This document shows positions 1 through 7,735 of a stretch of 17,327 bases of DNA, piece after piece. A model generated the notes under the pieces. The model saw nothing but the letters and a program-made list of their open reading frames with translations, was not told the DNA's origin and made no database searches. The stretch spans positions 1 to 17,327 of the forward strand of contig NZ_DAVG01000031.1 in NCBI RefSeq assembly GCF_002505485.1. Direction: 5' to 3'. The stretch's first letter is position 1; the number at the start of each line of letters is the position of its first letter. The position numbers and the translations under genes were made by a program. This DNA is from Methanosarcina sp. UBA5. Lineage in GTDB: Archaea; Halobacteriota; Methanosarcinia; Methanosarcinales; Methanosarcinaceae.

Positions 1-62
1 GCACCAATTGCTTTAAGTCCTGCATCTCCCAGCAATGTTGTTAATGTTCCTACGTCTGCCAT
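1..62 (-). CDS. atpK: A-type ATP synthase subunit K, N-terminus only (runs off left edge)
   Basis: Only the first 20 codons lie in the window, reading MADVGTLTTLLGDAGLKAIG. This is the start of the membrane proteolipid (c-ring, subunit K) that carries protons or sodium ions through the Ao sector. The ATG at 60-62 lies 5 bp after the atpI stop and is preceded by GGAGG at 74-78, inside the atpI 3' end, so the two genes should be translationally coupled. The assignment rests on the position after atpI, the usual H-I-K order of methanosarcinal operons, and the small hydrophobic start. The bulk of the protein is outside the window. Confidence 0.8.
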   Translation of the reverse strand, partial: MADVGTLTTLLGDAGLKAIG

Positions 63-67
63 AGTTT

Positions 68-2023
68 TTATTCCTCCGTATATTTTCTTATATAACCAAA
101 TGGATTGAATTTTCTGCCCCCGCCTTCATAGAATTTTCCAAAGAATTCTACATACTGCAACCTGAGTGCGTGCAGACCGGGAGCGATGATACTCAGGGCT
201 GTGTTAAGAGCATGCCCGAGTATGAACACGATTATTGCACCTATTGCCGCGATACCTATCTTTGAATGATCAGCCCAGATCATTTTAAAAGCAATGTCAT
301 TGACCGTTGATGCGATGTAAATCGAAGACAAACCGACTGCTATAATACGGGCATAAGATAACGCGTTACCCATAAGAGATGGCAATTCAACTATACCAGC
401 AATACCCTCACCCATAGCGAGGAATACTACTCCGAGAAGAAGAATAATAGCACCGACATAAGTCAGCCCAGAAATACCACCTAAATAGCCGATAGCTGCA
501 ACGAGCACACCAAGCTCAATAATTATCCAACTGCCTTTTTCAAGAACTGCAAGCTTTACTCCATGTTCCTTGGAAACGTTTATAAAACCGAGAATATATC
601 CAAGATTTAGATGGATCAGTCCTACAAAGATAGATATTGCAATCATGGTCATTACCATGTGAGCCCTATGAACCGGGAATGTGAATTCTTCACCGGAAAG
701 GCCTGGGAACAGGGTAACTGTATTCCAGAATGGAAATAAACCTTGCACGGTTTTGCCTTCGACATGCGTAGTCGCTAGCGGGAATCCTAGGAACTCACCA
801 TAAATAATACCAAATATAAATGCTGATATCTCACTATATATCAGAATATTCATTAAAGGCTTTACTGCATCTGATTTTATAAGTGATTTAAGCGCCAGCG
901 CCATTGCTCCCAGAATAATTGCATACCCAACATCTCCAAGGATCATCCCGTAAATAAATGGAAACGCAATGAATATAATTGAAGTGGGATCGATTTCGGT
1001 GTATTTGGGCCTAGAGTACAGTTCCATGATCTCCTGCATTGGTTGTGCTAGTTTCGAGTTATTATACTCGACAGGTATATGTCCGTCTTCTTCATCTTCC
1101 TCTTCTATTTTGAGTGAGGTAACATATGCCCGGCCAGATGTAGCATCACTAACAGTGTTGACCAAGGTATCGTAGTTATCGCTGGGAGTCCAGCCTTCTA
1201 TAATAAAGGCATTTTTAGACGTCGCGATTCTCAAGGGCAGTTCTGCCTTCTGATTTTCGATACTTAAGACTTCATCACTAGCAAGGAGGAAATCCGCGTA
1301 TTGTGCTTTTATGGATTCGACTTCTCCTTTTAGCGACTCGACCTTCCTCGAGGCTTCAGCCTCTCTTTGTTCTGTTGCTCTTAACAACTCGCTTGGAATA
1401 CCACCTCTTTCCGGGACTCTGAGCTCTCTGAACTCAAAACTCTGAAGCAATTCTTGGACTTTTTCAGCGTCCTTTTTATCTACGAACAGCACCACTGTTT
1501 TTGCTTGGGGGTCAAAGTACAATTCGTAGGCTTGTGTGATGCTTGAGATTTGACCTTCTTCCAAATCTCCTTTGATTGAGCCTGCAAAAACTTTCAGGTT
1601 TTCATAGCCTCGATAATAATCAAAGTCCAGATTTATGGACAAGAATGGGAGAAGATCCTTTTTTTGATTCTCCAGATCCTTTAATTCAGCCTCATATTTA
1701 CTGATTGTTTCAGATTTTTCTGATATGGCCTTATCCAGTACACTTAGCTTTGTATCAAGTTCACGCAGAACTGAATCAGCTTTCTGAACTGCCGGTCTTG
1801 TTTGTTCAATCCCCAAATAATTGGAAATCGAGCGGATCTTCACAAGCTTTTTAGATACTTCTTCTGCGTTTTTAAATGGCTTGCTGATCTTAAAACCAGA
1901 TTCATCTTCAATAAAATCTTCAATATGAAGGAGATTAGAATCATGCAGTGCATCAATGGTTTCTTTTAAAACGCTTTTATGCCCAACAATTATGGCTTTT
2001 GTCATCCTTTTGGGTCTACTCAT
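68..2023 (-). CDS. atpI: A-type ATP synthase subunit I (a-subunit homologue)
   Basis: Stator and ion-channel subunit of the A1Ao ATP synthase in the cell membrane, which couples ion flow to ATP synthesis. About 651 residues, normal for the family. Residues 1 to about 340 are cytosolic and coiled-coil rich. From about 345 on, seven or eight hydrophobic helices follow (for example FIAFPFIYGMILGDVGYAII). The late helix motif NALSYARIIAVGL carries the Arg expected to be the essential ion-path arginine. I start at the ATG at 2021-2023 (MSRPKR), which has GAGG seven bases upstream and overlaps the atpH stop. A TTG at 2036-2038 would add five residues and has poorer support. Second gene of the ATP synthase operon, followed by atpK. 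Confidence 0.95.
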   Translation of the reverse strand: MSRPKRMTKAIIVGHKSVLKETIDALHDSNLLHIEDFIEDESGFKISKPFKNAEEVSKKLVKIRSISNYLGIEQTRPAVQKADSVLRELDTKLSVLDKAISEKSETISKYEAELKDLENQKKDLLPFLSINLDFDYYRGYENLKVFAGSIKGDLEEGQISSITQAYELYFDPQAKTVVLFVDKKDAEKVQELLQSFEFRELRVPERGGIPSELLRATEQREAEASRKVESLKGEVESIKAQYADFLLASDEVLSIENQKAELPLRIATSKNAFIIEGWTPSDNYDTLVNTVSDATSGRAYVTSLKIEEEDEEDGHIPVEYNNSKLAQPMQEIMELYSRPKYTEIDPTSIIFIAFPFIYGMILGDVGYAIILGAMALALKSLIKSDAVKPLMNILIYSEISAFIFGIIYGEFLGFPLATTHVEGKTVQGLFPFWNTVTLFPGLSGEEFTFPVHRAHMVMTMIAISIFVGLIHLNLGYILGFINVSKEHGVKLAVLEKGSWIIIELGVLVAAIGYLGGISGLTYVGAIILLLGVVFLAMGEGIAGIVELPSLMGNALSYARIIAVGLSSIYIASTVNDIAFKMIWADHSKIGIAAIGAIIVFILGHALNTALSIIAPGLHALRLQYVEFFGKFYEGGGRKFNPFGYIRKYTEE

Positions 2024-2342
2024 GGACCGCCCTCTCAAACTCTATTAACAGGTAATCAACGGCTTTGTCAACGTTAGCTTGAGCTTTTTGGGCCATGGCT
2101 AAAGCATCTTGTTCACCATCTTTAAGAACCCTGTCTCTCTCAACCAAGACTTTTTCTTCACCGGATTTGAAAGAATCCTGTGCAGATTTATGTGAATCAA
2201 TTTCACCTTGTTTCAGGATTTCTCTAGCTTCAGCTCGAGCATCAGAGATACGTTTGTTTTTTACTTCAATGGCTTCATCAATCATTTTTGTTGCATTCTC
2301 TTCTGCTTTTTTGATCTCAGATAAGATTTCATTTTTAGCCAT
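2016..2342 (-). CDS. atpH: A-type ATP synthase subunit H (stator coiled coil)
   Basis: First gene of the A1Ao ATP synthase operon. The 108-residue product is almost entirely a charged, Ala/Glu/Lys-rich coiled coil with no membrane segment. This fits subunit H, which pairs with subunit E to form the peripheral stalk holding the A1 head against subunit I. The ATG at 2340-2342 has GGAG about eight bases upstream. The stop TAG at 2016-2018 overlaps the atpI start, so H and I are translationally coupled. Length and order H-I-K agree with methanosarcinal operons. Identification is by context and coiled-coil character more than by a sharp motif. Confidence 0.9.
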   Translation of the reverse strand: MAKNEILSEIKKAEENATKMIDEAIEVKNKRISDARAEAREILKQGEIDSHKSAQDSFKSGEEKVLVERDRVLKDGEQDALAMAQKAQANVDKAVDYLLIEFERAVHE

Positions 2343-2434
2343 GCGAATCTCCGTCTCTCAAATTTTAATATATAAATTAATAATTAAAAATCCCTACTCC
2401 AATGGAGGTAGTTAACAAATCCTTCGCGAAAGAA

Positions 2435-2442
2435 CTATATAA
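2435..2442 (-). promoter_or_regulatory. Candidate TATA box of the ATP synthase operon
   Basis: On the minus strand this reads TTATATAG, preceded by CGAAGCTG. Transcription would begin near 2410, giving a leader of about 70 nt that contains an imperfect hairpin at 2394-2411 (CTACTCC / GGAGGTAG). A second AT-rich candidate at 2369-2376 would start the RNA only a few bases before the ATG and would exclude the Shine-Dalgarno. Inferred from sequence only. Confidence 0.35.
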
Positions 2443-3061
2443 CAGCTTCGGTTTTATCAGAGAATAGGCGGATAAATATAATGAAAAATCATTACATATC
2501 CAGTGTGTAAGAAATTTTTAAGAAAAGTATAAATATAAATAACAAAATATTGGGTTAAAATGAAAAAGATTAAATATAACAGTAAAAAATAATTGGATCT
2601 ACACAGTGAAATATAATTAAGTATTGAAAAATTATCAAATAGAATGCAAAAAGTAAAATGTGAAGCGTAACCCGAATAAGTTGAGTAAAATCTAAAGAAT
2701 ATATTCAAGACTTTATTAAAATCAGTTAAAAAATTATAGATGAATCAATTTAGAAAAGGTATTTTAGCTTCTTTTTTTTCAAATAAAAGCTATTGAATGT
2801 TTCTTTGGATAAGAAACAGAGATTACTTTATTTGACCAAAACTGTAAAATTTTTCTTTAGTGTAGTTCAGTTTTGGGAAAATCAAACCATTCAAAAGCTA
2901 ACGTTCTAAAAATAGACTTAATTCCAGGCTCCGAAGGGATACGGATCTGGTATGCAGATATCAGTATCCAATAAATAAATCAGAGAATAAGTCAATTCTT
3001 TGAGAAAAAAGGAGAATTTCAGGAAAAACGCTCTGAAACCATTTATTTTTCTCACCGGCAA
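2443..3061. other. AT-rich intergenic region, no gene seen
   Basis: About 620 bp of AT-rich DNA between two minus-strand operons. The one longer open frame (2457-2708, minus) is rich in Phe, Tyr, Ile and Leu in the way random AT-rich DNA is and lacks a good ribosome binding site, so I do not call it. No RNA gene or clear repeat was seen. Confidence 0.5.
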
Positions 3062-3101
3062 TTAAAAAAACAAAATTAAAAATAACATAAAAAATGTTAT
3101 T
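3062..3101 (-). terminator. Hairpin plus T-tract terminator of the radical SAM operon
   Basis: A perfect 8-bp inverted repeat, AATAACAT (3081-3088) and ATGTTATT (3094-3101), with a 5-nt loop spans the stop codon of the radical SAM gene. On the minus strand it is followed by a T-rich tail (3062-3080), the usual form of an archaeal terminator. Confidence 0.6.
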
Positions 3102-4278
3102 TAACCCTGTAAGGGATTTTTGCGCCCTGAGGTATGGTATGAATATATTCCTTCCGGAAATCGGGGTTGCGCATCATGCAATAAGCGGCATTGTCCTTTT
3201 TATAGGCATTATGCTTACCCATACGCTTCCAGATAGCTTCCAAGGAGTCTTCACGGATATTTCCGAAGGAGAGAGGAGTATAGGCACATGGCATTACTTC
3301 CCCATCCGAAGCAACATGCATCCATCGTCTGCCTGCAAAACACCCAAAAAGACTCGGGCCCATAAAATATGGGAATGCGGTGACCCTGGGACCCTCAGGT
3401 TTAGAGTTCATTTTTTTCTGGAATTTCTCAAGCCTTGAGACATCTTTCTCCCCTATTACCTCATCTTCATGCTCAAGCCAGCGCCCGACTGCAATAATTT
3501 CATAGATAGAGAGCTCATGCATTCCAAGGTTAAATGCAAGGTTGTAAAATTCCTCAAGGTCATCGATATTGTGAGGAGAAACAACCACAAACATATCATT
3601 AAGAATCCCGGCAGCTATTGAATTTTTGATTCCAGCAATTGCATCCCTATATGCCCCTTCTCGACCCCGAATGCGGTCATGTTCGGCTTCAAATGGGCTG
3701 TCCAGACTAATTCTTGAGGCGTATAACCCTGCGGCTTTAAGCTCCTTTGCCCGTTCTTCAGAAAGCTTGAAACCTGAGGTGAAACAGGTAGCAATTGCCC
3801 TGGATTTATCTACTCTGGCTACCATCTCTACGAGATCATCTCGAAGCATAGTCTCTCCGCCGTCGAAAGAAATAAGATAGGACCCAAGCTCCAGGCTCTG
3901 GTCTACAACTCCGGAGATCTCATCCAGAGTAAGTTCCTTTTCTGGCTTGATACCAGCTGCTCCGCAGTGGATACAGCGGTTAGGACAGCGAGCCGTAATT
4001 CCTATTGAGAACTGATCAGGGACTCTTTTTTTTCGGATAGCTGCAATCTCAGCACCTATCACCCGGCTGAAAACAGGCCCCGGAATAGGTGGGATCCATG
4101 TAGAGAAAATAATCTCGTTTTCATCCATTGAAATGGGTTTTTCTTCCGCAAAAATGCTATTTATGCGCTTGAGGAACGGTTTTGCAAGCTGAGAAAGAGG
4201 ACCTTCTGCATCAAGCACCATTTTTTCGTTTTCTGTACTGGCATTTACCTTAAGCACCGGACTATCATATACTCGCAT
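3097..4278 (-). CDS. Radical SAM protein with SPASM-like C-terminal cysteines
   Basis: 393 residues from the ATG at 4276-4278, which has AGGTG five bases upstream. A TTG at 4303-4305 would add nine residues but has no ribosome binding site. The radical SAM cluster motif CPNRCIHC lies at residues 98-105 (C98, C102, C105) and should hold a 4Fe-4S cluster that cleaves S-adenosylmethionine. The SAM-binding strand FDGGETML is at 138-145, where most relatives have GGEP. The C-terminus has further cysteines in GCFAGRR, MPCAY and YCMM, like a SPASM or twitch auxiliary-cluster domain. The first ~85 residues are a family-specific extension. Last gene after the polyprenyl synthase (gap 135 bp), same strand, with its own terminator. 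Substrate unknown; a role in lipid or quinone-like cofactor modification is only a context guess. Confidence 0.9.
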   Translation of the reverse strand: MRVYDSPVLKVNASTENEKMVLDAEGPLSQLAKPFLKRINSIFAEEKPISMDENEIIFSTWIPPIPGPVFSRVIGAEIAAIRKKRVPDQFSIGITARCPNRCIHCGAAGIKPEKELTLDEISGVVDQSLELGSYLISFDGGETMLRDDLVEMVARVDKSRAIATCFTSGFKLSEERAKELKAAGLYASRISLDSPFEAEHDRIRGREGAYRDAIAGIKNSIAAGILNDMFVVVSPHNIDDLEEFYNLAFNLGMHELSIYEIIAVGRWLEHEDEVIGEKDVSRLEKFQKKMNSKPEGPRVTAFPYFMGPSLFGCFAGRRWMHVASDGEVMPCAYTPLSFGNIREDSLEAIWKRMGKHNAYKKDNAAYCMMRNPDFRKEYIHTIPQGAKIPYRVK

Positions 4279-4413
4279 GGATACACCTGGTAAAGTTGTT
4301 GGCAAAAGTTAGAAGACTTATAGGTTAGATAGAAACTAAATAATATTATTTTTCCATTTACGTGCAGGGAATTTAACATAGTTGCAATTCATTTTTCAGG
4401 AAAAGCTGAGCAA

Positions 4414-5271
4414 TTAAACAATCTCAAGCATATCGACAGTTATATAATCGGTAATCTGAAAGAGTTTGTCCCTTGCCGGACACGCTTTAAATGTCAAAAG
4501 GGTTTCTTTTGCGGCATTAACACGCAGCTTTACAGCATCTATAGATTTTTCTATTGCTTCTTCCTTTGACATATTCTTCATGTACACATGCGGCAGAGTT
4601 TCAGATGTGAATTTCGATTCCTTGCCTTCGACTACTTCCAGAAACTCAAGAATATCGTCAACAATCTGGTATGCAGTTCCCAGGCAATTTCCAAAAAGAT
4701 TAAAACGCCTGACCAGGACTTCGTCAGCCCCTCCAGTATATGCCCCTATAGAAGCGCTGATGGCAAATAAAGAAGCCGTTTTTTTGTAAATACATTCGAA
4801 ATAGTTTTTTTCTCCGAAATTGTCCTTATCAAGTCTAAGATCAAGGACTTCTCCTTCAGCCATATCCATCCCGGCTTTTCCGAAGTCTCGGACCACTTTT
4901 TCCCCATACGGAGAAATAAACTCAAAGCACTTTGCAATTAGGTAATCGCCGCATAAAAGAGCCCCGGAAGGGCCAAATTTTTCAGGGGCCGAAGGCAAGT
5001 TTCTTCTAATAAGTCCCTGATCCAGCAAGTCATCATGGATGAGGGAAGCCGAGTGTATCATTTCAATAGCAAGAGCTGCATCTAGGCTCTGGAGGTATGA
5101 ACCTGAACAGATCTCACTGGAGAGAAGGAGGATAATTGGCCTGATTCGCTTTCCTCCGGTATTACAGACATGTTCTACCATTTTTTTTAAGCTAGATTCG
5201 TTCATTTGAGCAATAAAGCTATTTATTCCTGATTCGACATATCTGTACTCTTCCCAGTCTTCAATATTCAT
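4414..5271 (-). CDS. Trans-type polyprenyl diphosphate synthase (C20-C25 class)
   Basis: Condenses isopentenyl diphosphate with allylic diphosphates in the cytosol. 285 residues from the ATG at 5269-5271, with GGAG eight bases upstream inside the end of the preceding gene; the alternative TTG directly before it is less likely. Family motifs are GGKRIRP (39-45), first Asp-rich motif DDLLD (80-84) followed by RR (89-90), KKT (163-165), and second Asp-rich motif DDILE (205-209), where the last Asp is replaced by Glu. The residues just before the first Asp-rich motif are small (A75, S76), where C20-limited archaeal enzymes often have a bulky aromatic, so a product longer than C20 is plausible. 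In Methanosarcina a C25 chain is needed for methanophenazine. Lies between a 64-residue unknown and a radical SAM gene. Chain length is an inference. Confidence 0.93.
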   Translation of the reverse strand: MNIEDWEEYRYVESGINSFIAQMNESSLKKMVEHVCNTGGKRIRPIILLLSSEICSGSYLQSLDAALAIEMIHSASLIHDDLLDQGLIRRNLPSAPEKFGPSGALLCGDYLIAKCFEFISPYGEKVVRDFGKAGMDMAEGEVLDLRLDKDNFGEKNYFECIYKKTASLFAISASIGAYTGGADEVLVRRFNLFGNCLGTAYQIVDDILEFLEVVEGKESKFTSETLPHVYMKNMSKEEAIEKSIDAVKLRVNAAKETLLTFKACPARDKLFQITDYITVDMLEIV

Positions 5272-5276
5272 CAATA

Positions 5277-5471
5277 TTACTCCGTGTACTTAGACGGGCA
5301 TCCGGCAACGATCTTATTCGCTTCAAGCTTAAGTTGAGAAACACCTTTTCGCAAATACCTACTTTTTCCTTCAGCAAAGTTAGAAGGAAAGCAGCCGGTA
5401 TATTTTAGATGAACCTTCAAGTTCTCATTATTTTCGTCCCTTAGTTCAAAAACTGTCATTTTGGGGGCCAT
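5277..5471 (-). CDS. Small conserved-looking protein of unknown function
   Basis: 64 residues, starting MAPKMTVFELRDEN and ending AGCPSKYTE. Two cysteines (CFPS, GCPS), many Lys, no membrane segment or signal peptide. Its stop lies 5 bp before the polyprenyl synthase ATG, and its last codons contain that gene's GGAG, so the pair looks translationally coupled and the frame is probably real. An AT-rich TATA-like stretch sits near 5522-5532, about 50 bp upstream of the start. The ribosome binding site is weak and a second Met at residue 5 is possible. I do not recognise the family. Confidence 0.6.
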   Translation of the reverse strand: MAPKMTVFELRDENNENLKVHLKYTGCFPSNFAEGKSRYLRKGVSQLKLEANKIVAGCPSKYTE

Positions 5472-6643
5472 CTCTAGATTTCCATATCGAATAATTTTCT
5501 AGAATTTACCTTTATTTTTTGGAATATTATAATTATTTTGGGAATTTTACTTTTTGCCCGATATGAGCTGGGGTATCAGATAGAACTTAGACTATTACAA
5601 AACGACTATCCGGAGACTCAATATCGTGCAGGCGTATAAAGAATACGCCATAGCACATACGCCAGAACAGACCAGCAGTAAGAAAAAGTGCGAGCAGTAT
5701 TCTCTTTTTTTATTCATTTAAAACTCCGTATAACGCGATCATTACATTAACTTTTTGTTAAGCTCTGAATGTTTTATCAGTTATACAAAAGGATATTCAA
5801 ACTATGGGAAACAGCTTGACCGAAAATCCGGAATAAAGAACTTCGGAGTAAATAACTCCAGATAAACCATGCCTCAGGATAGAATAACTTTCAGGCCAAG
5901 CCCTAGAACCAGATCGTATAAAAGACGAAAGTCTCTTTTGAGATTTATATTCAGCCCTGTAGAAGAGATACCTATCCTACATCAGAGAGATATCCCGATC
6001 GAAAACAGGAAGACAAGAGATCAAGAAGATAAGAGATTAAGGGGATAAGAGATCAAGAAGATAAGAGATTAAGGGGATAAGAGATCAGGAAGATTAGATA
6101 TTCACCCTCAATAGTATGAAGAAATGATATTTGTGATCCCAATATCAGGATAAAATTGCTGTTACATTTAAGAAGTGACATCACTTCGAATTTCAAATAA
6201 TAATAATTTGAAAGATAGGTACAGGAAAAAGAGTATTTTTATTAAAAAATCAATAAAAAATAAGAAGTTCAATAAAAAATATGGTTTTAACAGAGTAATG
6301 AAATATCAATATTGAGAGTGTATTTTTTACAATATACTCTTATATATATGTGTTAGAAAAATCCTTCCAGTAGAAAACGAAGGTTGACAATAAGATAAAA
6401 CTAATTATATAAAAGTAGGAGATATAATTGATCGATGGCATAAGTGGACTGTATATCCGTTTATGGCAGATTGTATATTCAATCCAGTCTTAAACCTCTA
6501 CTGGACAATTTCAAACGAGTATCTGAACTTAGCCCGTCCAGTTTATAAAATTATAAAAATGTATTCACAGAGAAGTTTATTAGAAATTCTTTGACTGCTA
6601 AAGCTACAGAAAATATAGTAAAGAAGAACATAATATTAGAGCA
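5472..6643. other. Long non-coding region with several hairpins
   Basis: No convincing gene in about 1.2 kb. It holds short perfect dyads: GGCGTAT-AAAGA-ATACGCC at 5631-5649 with a further ATACGCC at 5656-5662 and a T-run near 5703-5711; AGAC-GAAA-GTCT at 5923-5934; GAAGTGA-CA-TCACTTC at 6172-6187; and a 10-bp stem at 6315-6340 with one G-T pair. A 16-bp tandem repeat is listed separately. A possible 21-codon frame near 6429 (TTG after GGAG) is too short to call. Confidence 0.5.
6015..6094. repeat. 16-bp tandem repeat, five copies in a 32-bp higher-order pattern
   Basis: Alternating units AAGAGATCAAGAAGAT and AAGAGATTAAGGGGAT run without gaps. The 32-bp pair occurs twice exactly (6015-6046, 6047-6078), followed by a single AAGAGATCAGGAAGAT. 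It is strongly purine-biased on the plus strand and lies outside any gene. Confidence 0.9.
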
Positions 6644-6662
6644 GCGAAAAGAATATATATTA
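6644..6662 (+). promoter_or_regulatory. BRE/TATA promoter of tRNA-Gly
   Basis: CGAAA (6644-6648) directly precedes AATATATAT (6652-6660), a textbook archaeal BRE plus TATA box. Initiation about 25-28 nt downstream would fall a few bases before the tRNA at 6690. Confidence 0.7.
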
Positions 6663-6689
6663 CAAATACCTCTAGATGTGTTGCAGTTT

Positions 6690-6761
6690 GCGTTGATGGT
6701 CTAGCGGCTATGACTTGGGCCTTCCAAGCCCAAAACCCGGGTTCAAATCCCGGTCGGCGCA
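6690..6761 (+). tRNA. tRNA-Gly (anticodon TCC)
   Basis: Complete 72-nt cloverleaf. The acceptor arm GCGTTGA pairs with TCGGCGC (two G-T pairs), the anticodon stem TGGGC/GCCCA encloses CTTCCAA with anticodon TCC reading GGA/GGG, and the T arm is CCGGG-TTCAAAT-CCCGG. The discriminator is A at 6761 and the CCA end is not encoded. No intron. First of two plus-strand tRNAs about 95 bp apart. Confidence 0.95.
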
Positions 6762-6856
6762 TCTAATAATTATTTAATAAGAAAATTTGAACTGCTCTTT
6801 TTCCTATTTTATATTAAATTAAACACATTAAATGAAGTAATGAATCAAACATTAGT

Positions 6857-6941
6857 GCGAGGGTTGCCCAGCTAGGTCAAAGGCGATGGGCTTAGGACCC
6901 ATTTTCGTAGGAATTCGTGCGTTCGAATCGCACCCCTCGCA
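6857..6941 (+). tRNA. tRNA-Leu (anticodon TAG)
   Basis: 85-nt class II tRNA with a long variable arm. The acceptor GCGAGGG pairs with CCCTCGC, the anticodon stem ATGGG/CCCAT encloses CTTAGGA with anticodon TAG, and the T arm is GTGCG-TTCGAAT-CGCAC. Discriminator A, as expected for leucine in archaea. No intron and no encoded CCA. A TATA-like stretch (TTTTATATTAAAT) lies about 45 bp upstream, and a short CTCTTTTA tract follows the gene. Confidence 0.95.
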
Positions 6942-7071
6942 TCTCTTTTACAAAATGTTTTCCTAAAACGTTTCATGTCGGATTTTTACAGCACATGTCA
7001 GACAAAGTAATATCACTCTTGAGGAGAAATTCCAGTAACAAGAGAGCTGATTTTAAATTAAATAATTGAGT

Positions 7072-7090
7072 ATTTATATATATAAATATA
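7072..7090 (+). promoter_or_regulatory. TATA region upstream of the DUF2795 gene
   Basis: A run of alternating A and T (ATTTATATATATAAATATA) lies 60-80 bp before the start codon and suggests initiation near 7105 with a leader of about 45 nt. Inferred from sequence only. Confidence 0.4.
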
Positions 7091-7150
7091 TGATTAATAT
7101 TATTGTTTAATTTGTGGGTAAATCCATAAAACATGGGGAAGGTGAAAGGT

Positions 7151-7468
7151 ATGAAGGCAAGTCCTAGCATGATGCAGGAAATGTTTAGAAACATGCAGTT
7201 TCCAATGACAAAAGACCAGATAATAGAACACGCTACAAGACAAAACATTTCCAGTGATATAATTGAAAATTTGCAAATGATTCCTGATAGGGAATATGAG
7301 TCAGCCGATTCTCTTATGAAAGCTATGGAAGCGGCAAGTCAGCAAGCCGGCAGAGGTGGAGGCGGAAAAAGCCAGTCATTCGGTGGAACCGGAGTTGGTG
7401 AAACTGGAGAAGGCGACCCCTCGTCTGGAGGAAGTAGCCAGGGATTCGGAGGGAGAGGAGGAGAGTAA
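7151..7468 (+). CDS. DUF2795 domain protein with glycine-rich tail
   Basis: 105 residues from the ATG at 7151, chosen because GGTGA sits five bases upstream; the earlier ATG at 7133 (six more residues) has no Shine-Dalgarno. Residues ~8-65 match the DUF2795 pattern: FPMTKDQIIEHA, then a helix, then MIPDREYESADSLMKAM, a small helical domain of unknown function often seen as a short stand-alone protein. The last ~35 residues are low-complexity Gly/Ser/Gln (GRGGGGKSQSFGG and similar), likely disordered and possibly a binding or aggregation tail. No membrane segment. It converges on the ACT-MBL gene. DUF2795 is assigned from recalled pattern, not a search. Confidence 0.8.
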   Translation: MKASPSMMQEMFRNMQFPMTKDQIIEHATRQNISSDIIENLQMIPDREYESADSLMKAMEAASQQAGRGGGGKSQSFGGTGVGETGEGDPSSGGSSQGFGGRGGE

Positions 7469-7735
7469 ACCAGTTCTTCCAGAAATGTCATTGCCAGTAT
7501 TCTTTATGTTTATACGTTGATCTTAAATACAAAAGATATCGGATTTACCCCCGATCGATGATAAAGACTGAGTTTTTAAAGTTAGGAAAATCCGAGTAAC
7601 TCCTTTAACAGAAGCAAACGTAAACGTGGATCATTGGTCTGTAGATCTTTGGTTTTTTGATTTTTAATTGTTCTATCTTTAATTATATTCGAGATTCGAT
7701 TTTTAGATTTTATTCTGATCTTTTTGGTTAAATTT

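Noticed and set aside
2457..2708. 83-residue minus-strand frame rich in Phe, Tyr and Ile
   Set aside because: Composition is what AT-rich DNA gives by chance; no ribosome binding site and no recognisable motif.
6015..6094. CRISPR array
   Set aside because: Units are contiguous with no spacers; this is a simple tandem repeat, and no cas gene is present.
6429..6494. 21-codon frame starting TTG after GGAG
   Set aside because: Too short, no features of a real small protein, and its upstream TATA-like stretch overlaps the ribosome binding site region.
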